Shown here in pieces: positions 1 through 8,798 of a DNA stretch of 39,058 nt; within the stretch, counting starts at the first letter, position 1, and each line of letters opens with the position of its first letter. The stretch is taken from positions 1-39,058 of the forward strand of contig CANTEO010000021.1 of the NCBI GenBank assembly GCA_947652855.1, in the 5' to 3' direction. The notes beneath the pieces were generated by a model. It made no database searches. It saw nothing but the letters and a program-made list of their open reading frames with translations, and was not told the DNA's origin. The stretch comes from an uncultured Roseburia sp. (GTDB taxonomy: Bacteria; Bacillota; Clostridia; Lachnospirales; Lachnospiraceae). The position numbers were made by a program, and so were the translations under genes.

Positions 1-83
1 TCGATTTGATTTTTCCCGAAAATTCCGATTGTGACTCTCTGGATGTGGAAGCCGCAAGGAAGAAGAAAAAAGAAAAGAGATGA
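1..83 (+). CDS. C-terminal end of an upstream gene (partial, unknown)
   Basis: An open frame enters from the left edge (first full codon at 3) and stops at TGA 81-83. It encodes about 26 residues: an acidic stretch followed by a Lys/Arg-rich tail ending in KKKKEKR. The stop lies 8 bases before the exporter start at 91, a spacing typical of an operon. MMPL exporters in Clostridia are often preceded by a TetR-type regulator, and this could be the end of one, but nothing in the visible residues proves it. A chance open frame cannot be excluded over so short a length. Confidence 0.4.
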   Translation, partial: DLIFPENSDCDSLDVEAARKKKKEKR

Positions 84-90
84 GGAAAAG

Positions 91-2214
91 ATGATACATT
101 TTGGAAAAAAAGTCGTGAAGCTTCGGGTCCCGATTTTGATCGTAAGCTTTCTGCTTTTGATTCCGTCGATGATGGGGTATCTAGGCACGAGGATCAATTA
201 TGACATTCTCTCGTACTTGCCAAAAGAAATCGAGACGATGCAGGGGCAGGACATTTTGCTGGAAGAGTTTGGGACGGGGGCATTTTCCGTCTGCGTGGTT
301 TCCGGGATGGACGGCAAGGAGATTGCTGCGCTGGAAAAAGAGGTCAAGGGAGTGGATCATGTCAAGGATGTCCTTTGGCGCGGGAGCGTTGCGGATTTGT
401 CAATGCCCGTGGAGCTGCTGCCGGGGGACTTACAGGACGCATTGCAGAATGCCGACACAGGCAGCGAGCTGTTGATTATCACGTTTGACACGTCCATGTC
501 GGCAGATGAGACGCTTCATGCCATCGAGGAAATCCGAGGCTTAACGGACAGGAAGTGCCTGTTAAGCGGGATGTCGGCGGTTGTGACGGACATCAAGAAA
601 ATCTGCAATAGCGAGGCCATTCTCTACGTGGTGATTGCCTCGCTGCTGTCGGCTTTGGTGCTGGCCCTCACAATGGACTCCTACCTGATTCCCGGAATTT
701 TTTTGCTAAGTATTGGGATGGCGATAGTGTATAACCTGGGGACAAACCGGATTTCCGGGGAGATCTCCTTTATCACGCAGGCGCTTGCCGCAGTGCTGCA
801 GCTGGCGGTGACGATGGACTATTCCATTTTCCTATGGCACAGCTACGAAGAGAACCAGGGGCGGTATCCGGGGGACAAAGAGCGCGCCATGGCGCACGCG
901 ATTTCCCAGACAGTGACGTCAGTGGTCGGAAGCTCCATCACCACAATCGCAGGGTTCTTGGCAATGTGCTTCATGACATTTACGCTTGGCATGGATCTTG
1001 GCATAGTGATGGCAAAGGGCGTGGTATTCGGCGTGATTGGCTGCGTCACCATACTTCCGTCCATGATCCTTGTGATGGACAAATGGCTGGAAAAAACGAG
1101 GCACAGGCCCTTTCTTCCGGATCTTGGGAGGATTGGCGGGTTCGTCACAAAGCATTATCCGATTTTTTTGGCGCTGTTTTTTGTTGTGATTGGGCCGATG
1201 TTTTATGCGCAGGGCCACAACGCCGTGTATTATGACCTGGTTGGGACGCTGCCAGAGGAGCTTGAGAGCGTGGAGGCGGGGAATGCGCTGGAGCGGGACT
1301 TTCAGATGGGGGCGGCCCATGTCATTTTAGCGGACAGCGGCTTATCCAAAAAAGACGCCTACCAGATGGAAAAGGAGCTAAAGGAGGCGGACGGCGTAAA
1401 GCTGGCGCTTGGCCTGGACACTATAACGGGGCCTCTCATCCCAGATGAGCTTTTGTCCGGCTCCGTCAAAGAAAAGCTGGATAATGGAACGTATCAGATG
1501 ATCTATGTCCTGTCGGAATATAAGACAGGGTCAGATGAAGTGAACGCGCAGTGCGACGCGCTGCGCGAAGTGATAAAGCGATATGACCCGACGGCCATGC
1601 TGATTGGTGAGGCGCCCTGCACGCAGGATTTGATCACGATAACAGACCGGGATTTTCAAATCGTGAACGCCGCGTCCATTGCATTGATTTTCATCATTAT
1701 CGCGGCAGTGCTGAAATCCATCTCGCTTCCTGTCCTATTGGTCGCGGTCATAGAATTTGCGATATTTATCAATATGGGCATTCCATATTACACGAAAACG
1801 GTGCTTCCGTTTATCGCCTCTATCGTCATTGGGACAATACAGCTTGGGGCGACGGTAGATTACGCAATCCTGATGACGAACAAATACAAGCGGGAGCGAA
1901 GCCGCGGCGCAGAGAAGAAAGAGGCGGTCACGGCGGCGGTCAACGGCTCTATACAGTCCGTCGCCGTCAGCGCGCTAAGCTTTTTTGCGGCGACCTTTGG
2001 AGTTGGCCTGTATTCCAGCATTGACATGATCAGCGCGTTATGCATGCTGCTTGCCAGGGGCGCAGTCATCAGCCTGTTTGTAGTGGCGTTTGTGCTGCCT
2101 GCAATGTTTTTGCTGTTTGATCAATGGATTGTCAAAACGAGCATAGGATTTCAATCAAAACAGAAAAATGGAGGGAATGGAAATGAAATTAGCGAAATTA
2201 AAAGAGCAGTTTAA
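91..2214 (+). CDS. MMPL/RND-family membrane exporter
   Basis: Encodes about 707 residues, an integral membrane protein of the MMPL branch of the RND superfamily. These transporters use the proton gradient to export lipids, peptides or drugs; the substrate here is unknown. It shows the family's duplicated layout: TM1 near residue 15, an extracytoplasmic domain, a block of five or six membrane helices, then the same pattern repeated. Each half has the conserved acidic motif in its membrane block (TMDYS near residue 245, TVDYA near 590), likely the proton relay. The start at 91 is preferred over GTG at 31 because GATGAGG lies just upstream and the GTG would overlap the preceding frame. It overlaps the next gene by 32 bases, so the two are probably translationally coupled and act together. 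Confidence 0.88.
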   Translation: MIHFGKKVVKLRVPILIVSFLLLIPSMMGYLGTRINYDILSYLPKEIETMQGQDILLEEFGTGAFSVCVVSGMDGKEIAALEKEVKGVDHVKDVLWRGSVADLSMPVELLPGDLQDALQNADTGSELLIITFDTSMSADETLHAIEEIRGLTDRKCLLSGMSAVVTDIKKICNSEAILYVVIASLLSALVLALTMDSYLIPGIFLLSIGMAIVYNLGTNRISGEISFITQALAAVLQLAVTMDYSIFLWHSYEENQGRYPGDKERAMAHAISQTVTSVVGSSITTIAGFLAMCFMTFTLGMDLGIVMAKGVVFGVIGCVTILPSMILVMDKWLEKTRHRPFLPDLGRIGGFVTKHYPIFLALFFVVIGPMFYAQGHNAVYYDLVGTLPEELESVEAGNALERDFQMGAAHVILADSGLSKKDAYQMEKELKEADGVKLALGLDTITGPLIPDELLSGSVKEKLDNGTYQMIYVLSEYKTGSDEVNAQCDALREVIKRYDPTAMLIGEAPCTQDLITITDRDFQIVNAASIALIFIIIAAVLKSISLPVLLVAVIEFAIFINMGIPYYTKTVLPFIASIVIGTIQLGATVDYAILMTNKYKRERSRGAEKKEAVTAAVNGSIQSVAVSALSFFAATFGVGLYSSIDMISALCMLLARGAVISLFVVAFVLPAMFLLFDQWIVKTSIGFQSKQKNGGNGNEISEIKRAV

Positions 2215-4702
2215 GCATAAATATGTCATCCGCGTGATAGCGGGCATCCTTACGGTGGCGCTTTTTGGCGGCAGCGTGGGCGCATCCAATGTGCACGCCG
2301 CAAAGGCAAACGGAGCCAAAGGGCATGGCGGAGCGGGAATGGAAACGGAGGCAGAGAGCCTGCGCGGGCTTTTGGCAAGCGAGAAAAGCGACGCAGAGGA
2401 CGTGCTGAAAGATGAGACGGTCTATGTGATTGCAGACAGCGCAGGGAAGGCGCAGTCCACCATTGTCAGCGAGTGGCTGAAAAACCCAGAGAAAAAAGAC
2501 ACCTTAGAGGATGCCTCGGATTTGAAGGAAATCAAAAATGTGAAAGGGGACGAAGCCTTTTCGGAGGAAGGCGGCGTGCTGAAATGGAGCGCGAATGGGA
2601 ACGACATATATTACCAGGGCGCGACCGAAAAAGAGGCGCCTGTGACGACAAAGGTGACGTATTTCTTAGATGGGAAAGAAATCTCTGGAAAAGAACTGGC
2701 CGGAAAGAGCGGCAAGGTGAAAATCCGCTTTGACTACACGAACCACCTAAAAGAAGGGGACGTATACGTGCCGTTTGCCGCAGTCTCCGGGATGCTGTTA
2801 AACGACGGCTTCACAAATGTGCAGGCGGTGAACGGCAAGGTAATTTCCAACGGGGATGGGAACCTGGTGGTGGGCATGGCGCTGCCAGGCTTAAAGGAAA
2901 GCTTACGCGTTACGGAAAGTGATTTTGCAAAGGACGTCTCCATACCGGAATATGTGGAAGTGACGGCAGATGTGGAGGAGTTTTCTTTGGACATGACAAT
3001 GACAGTCGTAGCCGGGATGTCGGAATTTTCAAAGGATACGTCGTTTGACCTTTCGGAAATGGATGAAAAAATAGACGATTTGACAGACGCAATGTGGCAG
3101 CTGGAGGATGGGTCAGGCGATTTGTTTGAGGGCCTTGGCCTGATGGATCAGAAAATGGGCGAGTTTTCGAGCGGCGTGAACGCCTTAAAGGACGGCATTG
3201 CGGCATATACAGAGGGGACAGACACGCTGGCGAACGGGATTGCAACCCTAAACGGGCAGACAGGGCTTCTCATCAGCGGCGTATCGGATTTGGTTTCTGG
3301 CATTGGAGCCTTAAACGACGGGGTGACGACGTTAGACCGCTCGCTCAATGCCGCGATGGGGGAGCGGGAAAAATCAAAGGCCATGGCGCAGGCGAAGTCT
3401 GCTGCGGAAAGCGCGGTGGAGGCGCAGTTTGCCGACGATTCTAATCCGCAGGGCTACAACGGCATCCGGCAGCAGGCGGCGCAGGCATACTATCAGTCCG
3501 CGGCGGGAGAGTCAGTGAAGCAGTCCGCGGCGGCGTCCGCGAAGCAGTCGGCCCTTGCCGGGATACAGGGGCAGAAAGCGGCAATCGCGGCGCAGGCGAG
3601 AGAACAGGCAGCTGCGGCGGCGCAGGGGCAGAAGGAAGTGATTGCGGCGCAGGCGAAGGAGCAGGCAAAAGCGGCGATCGGCGGGCAGCTTGACACGATC
3701 GCGGCGCAGGCGAAGGAACAGGCGATCGCGGCAGCGTCCGGGGCGATTCCCGCAGAGCTTGCGGCGCAGTTAAAGTCAGCGTTTGCGGCGGCGGGCTATG
3801 TGCAGGCGGCGCAGGCCGGCGGCATAACAGTGGAGCAGGCCATGGCGGATTCCGGCATCCAGGCTTCTGTGGCGGCCGCGGCGGAGGCGCAGCTAAAGAC
3901 GCTTACCGGGGCGGTAGGGACGGCCGCGGGCAGCGCGGCGGAACAGACGGCAAGGAGCGTCGCGGTGAATGTGGCAGAGAGCGTGGCGGCGCAGGCGGCT
4001 CCGAAAGCGGCAGAGCAGGCCGCGGGCAGCGCGGCGGAGCAGACGGCGGGCAGCGTCGCAGAGCAGGTGGCGGGCAGCGTCGCGGAGCAGACGGCGCGCG
4101 GGGCCGTTGAGGGCGCGGCGGCGCAGGCAAAGGATTCCGTCGGCAGCTTAGTGGCCGATAGCGTAAAGCAGGGCGCAAAGGCCGCGGCGGGCCAGGCGGC
4201 AGGCCAGGCAGCAGTGCAGGGAGCGGAATCGGCAAAGAAGCAGATCGCAAAAAGCATAGAGGCGAAAGACGGCGGCACAGGCCAAAGCTTAGTCAGCGGG
4301 ATGCAGGCGTTAAATGACGGCATCCGTGGGATGTCGGACAAAATGCCGGCTCTTCGGGACGGCATTCAAAAGCTCGATGACGGCGGCCGGACGCTGGCCT
4401 CAAAAAATGGGGAGATAAACAGCGGCGCGGCGAAGCTGGCCGATGGGAAGGATCAGCTCTTGGACGGCGTGCGCAAGCTGGCCGACGGGTCGAAAGAGCT
4501 TCGGGACGGCATTGTAAAATTCGATGAAGAAGGCATAGAGAAGCTGGTGAGCAGCTATCAGGGAGACATCAAGGAGTTAACAGACCGGATGCAAAAGGTA
4601 ATGGATGCCGGAAAGGCATATGAGTCTTTTGGCGGGAAAGCAGATCATATGAAAGGGAACGTGAAGTTCATCATCAAAACCGAAGAGATCAAAGCAGAGT
4701 AA
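2183..4702 (+). CDS. Secreted alanine-rich protein with xxxLxxG (YhgE/Pip-type) heptad repeats
   Basis: Encodes about 839 residues. The start at 2183 is chosen because GGAGG at 2170-2174 lies 8 bases upstream; ATGs at 2168 and 2177 are too close to it. An N-terminal signal peptide or anchor ends near a VHA site around residue 34. A folded region of roughly 250 residues follows, then xxxLxxG repeats (such as LKDG, LNDG, LVSG) at about residues 300-400. Next is a very alanine-rich, probably coiled-coil segment (400-700), and more xxxLxxG repeats (LRDG, LADG, LLDG) before a short tail. Such heptads are known from YhgE/Pip-like and type VII-associated proteins, but the C-terminal membrane block of YhgE is absent. 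Overlap with the MMPL gene suggests a periplasm-like adaptor or wall-spanning partner of that exporter; this is inference. The Ala-rich part is much richer in GC than its surroundings. Confidence 0.75.
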   Translation: MKLAKLKEQFKHKYVIRVIAGILTVALFGGSVGASNVHAAKANGAKGHGGAGMETEAESLRGLLASEKSDAEDVLKDETVYVIADSAGKAQSTIVSEWLKNPEKKDTLEDASDLKEIKNVKGDEAFSEEGGVLKWSANGNDIYYQGATEKEAPVTTKVTYFLDGKEISGKELAGKSGKVKIRFDYTNHLKEGDVYVPFAAVSGMLLNDGFTNVQAVNGKVISNGDGNLVVGMALPGLKESLRVTESDFAKDVSIPEYVEVTADVEEFSLDMTMTVVAGMSEFSKDTSFDLSEMDEKIDDLTDAMWQLEDGSGDLFEGLGLMDQKMGEFSSGVNALKDGIAAYTEGTDTLANGIATLNGQTGLLISGVSDLVSGIGALNDGVTTLDRSLNAAMGEREKSKAMAQAKSAAESAVEAQFADDSNPQGYNGIRQQAAQAYYQSAAGESVKQSAAASAKQSALAGIQGQKAAIAAQAREQAAAAAQGQKEVIAAQAKEQAKAAIGGQLDTIAAQAKEQAIAAASGAIPAELAAQLKSAFAAAGYVQAAQAGGITVEQAMADSGIQASVAAAAEAQLKTLTGAVGTAAGSAAEQTARSVAVNVAESVAAQAAPKAAEQAAGSAAEQTAGSVAEQVAGSVAEQTARGAVEGAAAQAKDSVGSLVADSVKQGAKAAAGQAAGQAAVQGAESAKKQIAKSIEAKDGGTGQSLVSGMQALNDGIRGMSDKMPALRDGIQKLDDGGRTLASKNGEINSGAAKLADGKDQLLDGVRKLADGSKELRDGIVKFDEEGIEKLVSSYQGDIKELTDRMQKVMDAGKAYESFGGKADHMKGNVKFIIKTEEIKAE
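3518..3745 (+). repeat. Four tandem 57-bp (19-residue) repeats
   Basis: Within the Ala-rich protein there are four in-frame units of 57 bases, starting at 3518, 3575, 3632 and 3689. Units 2-4 share the core IAAQA(K/R)EQA and units 1-3 end in GQ; unit 1 is the most diverged. The period of 19 residues is inferred from the shared positions. The pattern indicates expansion by slippage or recombination and suggests a length-variable helical rod. Confidence 0.8.
4025..4096 (+). repeat. Three tandem 24-bp (8-residue) repeats
   Basis: Three in-frame units at 4025, 4049 and 4073 encode GSAAEQTA, GSVAEQVA and GSVAEQTA. A related copy lies upstream near 3930. They sit in the second half of the alanine-rich segment and are independent of the 57-bp array. 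Confidence 0.8.
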
Positions 4703-4710
4703 TGCCATTA

Positions 4711-4747
4711 AAAAACTGCCCCATGCATAGCCGATGGGGCAGTTTTT
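4711..4747. terminator. Bidirectional rho-independent terminator
   Basis: A 9-bp stem (CTGCCCCAT 4716-4724 with ATGGGGCAG 4734-4742) is flanked by an A-run on the left and a T-run on the right, so it can stop transcription from both sides. It separates the convergent exporter operon and the sulfite/nitrite reductase gene. Confidence 0.88.
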
Positions 4748-4765
4748 AGGTGAGAGCCAGATCCC

Positions 4766-6301
4766 TTACGCAGCGTATTGCTGCGCAAGCGCGACAAGCG
4801 CGTCATGATGCCCTTGAATCCAGTCCTCGTACACCATATGCGCGTCCGTAACGGCTTGTCCAAGCGCGACCAGGAATTTTGGGATATTCTCTACGGTAAT
4901 GACGCAAAGCTCATTCCCAAACCGCTCTTCGCCCTGTATGCCGTTCCCGCCTTCAAACAGGGCAAAGGCGGCAAGAGGTCCGTCCGGCGACTGCTTCACG
5001 GCGCCGCGAAGCCCCAAAGCCGCCGTCTGGTGCGCGCCGCAGGAAGACAGGCAGCCGGAAATATGAAGCTTTGGAAGGACGCCGTCGGCAAACCGGCAGG
5101 GGCGCACAGCCTCAATGCAGGCGTTTAACAGGGCTTGGGAATCCCTAAGGCCAATCTGGCAAATCGAGTTCCCAATGCAGGCCACAGAAGTCTCAAACAA
5201 CGTTTCGGCGCCGTCATCGGTTAGGTCGATCAGGGCTTTGGCTTCTTTGGCCGTGCAGTTGATGAGGTACATCCCTTCGTCTGGCGAAAGGCGCAGCTCA
5301 ACCCCTTCCATGGGCGCGATGGCCTTTTGCAGCTTTTGAAAGGTATCCGGTGAGGGGCTGCCTCCGATCGGGTGGTAGCTTACGGCGTACAGGCCAGGCT
5401 GTTTCTGTGAAATTGCGCGCGGATGGGAAAGGGAGCCGTCTCCCTGCTTAGAAAGCGCAGGCTCCTTGACGGAAATGTCTAAGCCGCCGGACGAGAGCGC
5501 GGCGGACAGCTTTTCGGAAAAAGCCTGTAAAAATCCGTCCTGCCCCATCGTATCCTGTAAAAAGCGCGTCCTGGACTTTGCGCGGTTCTCGTAATTCCCG
5601 TGTTCTGTAAACACTTCAATCATTGCCTTGATGGCGTAGAGGATTTTTTCAGGCGCGATGTCCTTTGCGGCGAGAAGGCCCATCTTTGGCTCCTTTCCAA
5701 GGCCTCCGGCGGCGTACACGTCAAAGGCGCGGTTTTCTTTTGCGACAAACCCCAGATCCCGGAACGTGGCGTGCGGGAAATTTTCTTTGCTGCTTGAGAA
5801 GCAGACTTTCAGCTTTCGGGGCAGCTTCACGGCCTTGATGCAGCCAAGCAGGTATTCCTCGGCGGCCTTGGCGTAAGGGGACACGTCGAACGGCTCATCG
5901 GCCATAACGCCAGCCAGAGGGGACATCATGACATTGCGCGGAAAGTCGCCGCCGCCCCCTCTTGTGATAATGCCGTGCTCCCACGCGTCTTTTGCCAAAT
6001 GGTAAATGTCGTCCGGCTTTAAATTGTGAAGCTGGACAGTTTGGCAGGTCGTCATATGGATGCGGTCAATCTGGTATTTTTCAATGCTGTCGGTGATAAA
6101 CGCAAGGTTGTCTTTTGTAATCCTGCCCCCGCACAGCCGCAGGCGCAGCATGCCGCAGGCTCCCCCTCTCTGCGCATAGCTGCCAAAGCCGCCGGAGATG
6201 CCCTTATATTGGGCAGTGGTAAGCTCTTTTCTGTAAAACTTCTCTGTCGCGTCTTTGAATTTCAAAATGTCATCCCGAAATTCCTCTGCATAATTTTTCA
6301 T
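4766..6301 (-). CDS. Siroheme/4Fe-4S nitrite or sulfite reductase
   Basis: Encodes 511 residues, a ferredoxin-type reductase that would perform the six-electron reduction of nitrite to ammonia or sulfite to sulfide in the cytoplasm. It has two ferredoxin-like half-domains followed by siroheme-binding halves. The substrate-side motif GGGGDFPRN lies near residue 136. All four cluster ligands are present as C-x5-C (CIGNSIC, about residue 375) and C-x3-C (CLSSC, about residue 414). Length is normal for the family. AAGGAAGGAGC lies 7 bases before the ATG. No siroheme synthesis, sulfate activation or nitrite transport genes lie in the window, so the choice between nitrite and sulfite cannot be made from context. 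Confidence 0.85.
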   Translation of the reverse strand: MKNYAEEFRDDILKFKDATEKFYRKELTTAQYKGISGGFGSYAQRGGACGMLRLRLCGGRITKDNLAFITDSIEKYQIDRIHMTTCQTVQLHNLKPDDIYHLAKDAWEHGIITRGGGGDFPRNVMMSPLAGVMADEPFDVSPYAKAAEEYLLGCIKAVKLPRKLKVCFSSSKENFPHATFRDLGFVAKENRAFDVYAAGGLGKEPKMGLLAAKDIAPEKILYAIKAMIEVFTEHGNYENRAKSRTRFLQDTMGQDGFLQAFSEKLSAALSSGGLDISVKEPALSKQGDGSLSHPRAISQKQPGLYAVSYHPIGGSPSPDTFQKLQKAIAPMEGVELRLSPDEGMYLINCTAKEAKALIDLTDDGAETLFETSVACIGNSICQIGLRDSQALLNACIEAVRPCRFADGVLPKLHISGCLSSCGAHQTAALGLRGAVKQSPDGPLAAFALFEGGNGIQGEERFGNELCVITVENIPKFLVALGQAVTDAHMVYEDWIQGHHDALVALAQQYAA

Positions 6302-6331
6302 AACATCGCTCCTTCCTTCTATATAAAAATT

Positions 6332-6360
6332 TGCCCCATAGGATTAGTATGGGGCAGTTT
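6332..6360 (-). terminator. Hairpin terminator after the LTA-type sulfatase gene
   Basis: TGCCCCATA (6332-6340) pairs with TATGGGGCA (6348-6356) around a 7-base loop. Read on the minus strand, the stem is followed by AATTTTTAT. It lies between the sulfatase stop and the reductase start. The stem is nearly the same sequence as the terminator at 4711-4747. Confidence 0.65.
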
Positions 6361-6375
6361 CAAAAACTTATGAGG

Positions 6376-8424
6376 CTATTCCATAAGATTCATTTCTGTA
6401 TTTTCTGCGTTGGGGTCATCGTAAAGATACTCCTGCGTACTGCGGAACACCGTATCGCTCGATCCCATCTGGCATACCACGACGGAGTCGCCGTCGCCGA
6501 TGTCCTCCGCGTTGACGCGCAGCCTTGAGCCGTTCACATAAATGGTCGGGACTTTCTCGCCATTGACGTAAACCCTGCTCCAGCGGGTGAAGTTCTTTCC
6601 GCTGATGTTGACATAATCGCCAAAGGCATAGGGCCAGACGTTCGTAATCGAAGTCTCCTCCACGCCCATCACAAGTTCGGACGCAGGATAGGGATCCGCA
6701 TCCCCATAAGCGTAACGCTCTCCATAAAGCAGATCGTACTGCAAATGGTTTAAGCCGCTTAAATAAGCTTCGCTCCCGACGATGTTTTGATCCAGGGCAT
6801 TCTGCTCAAACGTAAAGATAGTCCCTTCATGAATGCCAAGGTCATTCGTAAAGCTCGCCAGCAATTCATAGGCTGCCAAATCCCTGTCGTTCTTTGCAAG
6901 CCCAAAATTGTTCCAGGACGCGTAAGGCGTTAAGAACGTATTTCCCGTGGCCAAATCCTCCTCCTCTAAGCCAAGGCTTGGAAGGTGATCGCCAAAGAAG
7001 ACGACAAGCGTGTTTTCATCGCGCGCCTCAAGCGCAGTAATTAAGTTCCCGATGAATTGATCCACCTCATGCAGCATATTGACGTAATATTCCCATTGAT
7101 TGTTCGTAGCCTCATCTTCAGCGCCGCTTACAATGATTTTCGGGCTTGTAAGGATTTTCTCCGTGGGGTAATTCCCGTGGCCCTGCACTGTAATAGTATA
7201 AACAAAATCAGACTGATCCTTTGTCGCGTCTAAGGCTTTGATTGTCTCGTCAATTAAAATGTCATCCGTGGGCCAGGAGCCAAGCGGCGTATATTCCTTG
7301 ATGTCCATCAGCTCCTTGCTGGTGAAGGTGTCAAAGCCCATCATGGAAAACGCGTTTGCGCGGCTGTAAAAATTCCCTCCGTTGTTATGTACGACATGGG
7401 TTCCGTACCCAATCTTAGAAAGGTCAGACGCGATGCTCTCGCAGTCCGTGCTTTTTAAAATCGTCTTATACGGATACTCGCCCGTCCCAAAGTACTGCAT
7501 GCTCATTCCGGTTAGAATCTCAAATTCTGTATTGGCCGTTCCCGCGCCGACGACTGGCACGGTTAAATGGCCGGAGGAATGCCGCTTCATCAGCTTGTGG
7601 AAATTGGGAATCGGATCCTCCGAAAAATTCAGGAAATTCACTTCCGTCGGGTCAAAGAAGGATTCCAAAAGTATCGTTATGATGTTTGGCCGATCCGTGT
7701 TCTTCGTCGCCTCCTGCTTTGAAGCTTCCTTTGCGGAAACGACAGAGTCCTTAGAATAATTCTTAGGCTTGCTCATGCCGCGGTCAACTACGCTGGTGGA
7801 AAACCCGTACACAAACCCATAATTCTCATATCCCTGCGCGATATTCGCAAAATAGGACGCTAAGATATTGGATTTCTGCGCGGCCTGCGTCGTGATCGGG
7901 ATCAAGAACAGGCAAAGCGCGACCATGCAGGGGGTGAAAAGCTTTTTCTGCGGCCCTGCGTACCGCGGCCCTTTCACAAACAGCCATATGCAGAATGCAA
8001 GGAAGGACAGGACGGCGCAGACAACCAGCGTCGCCTCCCTGGCCGTAAAATAGTTCGTGTTCTGCATGGACAGAAGATCGGAGATGCACTTTAAGTCCGT
8101 GAAGCCAAACGGCGTCACCCGGTTCGATAAAATACAGCCGTTCACTGTCCCAAGGAACAGCCAAAGCCCGCTGATAAGCACGCGCCAAAACGCCCTCCTG
8201 CGGACTAAGTACACCAAGGACAGGGACGCGAACAGAATAAAGGAATTGTATATGAAAGCCCAGGTATGCTCGCCCACAAAGCCAAATGCCTTGAATATGG
8301 AGTGCCTGGAGATCACTTCAATCGTAAAGCACAGCAGCATGGAAAGCGCTGCGTGGAACAAAAGAGAGTAACGGTTAAAAATAGCGATCATCCGTTCTTT
8401 TGGAAGGTGATGGAATCGTTTCAT
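6376..8424 (-). CDS. LTA-synthase-family membrane sulfatase with C-terminal TIG-like domain
   Basis: Encodes about 682 residues. The start at 8424 is taken because AGGAGGAGG lies 7 bases upstream; the longer frame from 8460 would contain that site. Five N-terminal membrane helices (residues about 15-190) precede an extracellular alkaline-phosphatase-fold domain. In the domain are the metal-binding start (NIITILLESFF, about 250), the likely nucleophile Thr in GAGTANTEF (about 293), and the late metal motif DHLP (about 478). Family members transfer glycerol phosphate from phosphatidylglycerol or modify wall polymers; the substrate here is unknown. After the sulfatase domain (from about residue 590) comes a roughly 85-residue TIG/IPT-like beta domain, unlike classical LtaS. 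It probably has its own promoter at 8537-8565. Confidence 0.83.
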   Translation of the reverse strand: MKRFHHLPKERMIAIFNRYSLLFHAALSMLLCFTIEVISRHSIFKAFGFVGEHTWAFIYNSFILFASLSLVYLVRRRAFWRVLISGLWLFLGTVNGCILSNRVTPFGFTDLKCISDLLSMQNTNYFTAREATLVVCAVLSFLAFCIWLFVKGPRYAGPQKKLFTPCMVALCLFLIPITTQAAQKSNILASYFANIAQGYENYGFVYGFSTSVVDRGMSKPKNYSKDSVVSAKEASKQEATKNTDRPNIITILLESFFDPTEVNFLNFSEDPIPNFHKLMKRHSSGHLTVPVVGAGTANTEFEILTGMSMQYFGTGEYPYKTILKSTDCESIASDLSKIGYGTHVVHNNGGNFYSRANAFSMMGFDTFTSKELMDIKEYTPLGSWPTDDILIDETIKALDATKDQSDFVYTITVQGHGNYPTEKILTSPKIIVSGAEDEATNNQWEYYVNMLHEVDQFIGNLITALEARDENTLVVFFGDHLPSLGLEEEDLATGNTFLTPYASWNNFGLAKNDRDLAAYELLASFTNDLGIHEGTIFTFEQNALDQNIVGSEAYLSGLNHLQYDLLYGERYAYGDADPYPASELVMGVEETSITNVWPYAFGDYVNISGKNFTRWSRVYVNGEKVPTIYVNGSRLRVNAEDIGDGDSVVVCQMGSSDTVFRSTQEYLYDDPNAENTEMNLME

Positions 8425-8536
8425 AATGGTGCCTCCTCCTGTGATATAGTTTTTCTGCATAAAGAAAACTGCTTGTAATCCCCCAAATCACGTACTAAAG
8501 AATATAACTTAAAGGGATAAAAATCAAGGGAAAACT

Positions 8537-8565
8537 TTTATAAAATTTTCTTAAGAAATATTCAA
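8537..8565 (-). promoter_or_regulatory. Probable sigma-A promoter of the LTA-type sulfatase
   Basis: Read on the minus strand: TTGAAT (8560-8565), 17-base spacer, TATAAA (8537-8542), about 113 bases before the start codon. The spacer contains the perfect palindrome TTTCTTAAGAAA at 8547-8558, which could be a regulator site or chance in AT-rich DNA. Confidence 0.5.
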
Positions 8566-8769
8566 AAATCACCTAATATACATAAAATATGTTGAAATTG
8601 TGAAAATCAGAAGCGATTCCTGCGAAAAATGCTGGTAACGATACAGAGTAATGGAAAGAAAGGAAAATTGAATATAAAATGTTGTAAATATATTTAATAT
8701 AGAAAAATTGTTTTAATTAACAAAAAAAATTCACAATGACTATAAAGTGTTCAGTTTGCGGATAATGGG

Positions 8770-8798
8770 TTTACAAGATGTTTGATCCATTTTATAAT
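8770..8798 (+). promoter_or_regulatory. Sigma-A promoter of the small secreted paralogue pair
   Basis: TTTACA (8770-8775), 17-base spacer, TATAAT (8793-8798). Transcription would start near 8805, giving a leader of about 120 bases before the ATG at 8925. Confidence 0.65.

Noticed and set aside
3518..4096. CRISPR-like repeat array
   Set aside because: The repeats are in-frame, directly abutting and coding, with no unique spacers and no cas genes.
3796..4365. Long open frame on the minus strand (189 codons) opposite the Ala-rich gene
   Set aside because: It is the mirror of GC-rich alanine codons (Ala/Cys/Ser/Pro-rich product with no start signal) and not a separate gene.
8600..8760. Small gene or RNA in the AT-rich gap
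   Set aside because: Only very short frames without ribosome sites and no stable hairpin or promoter pair of its own.
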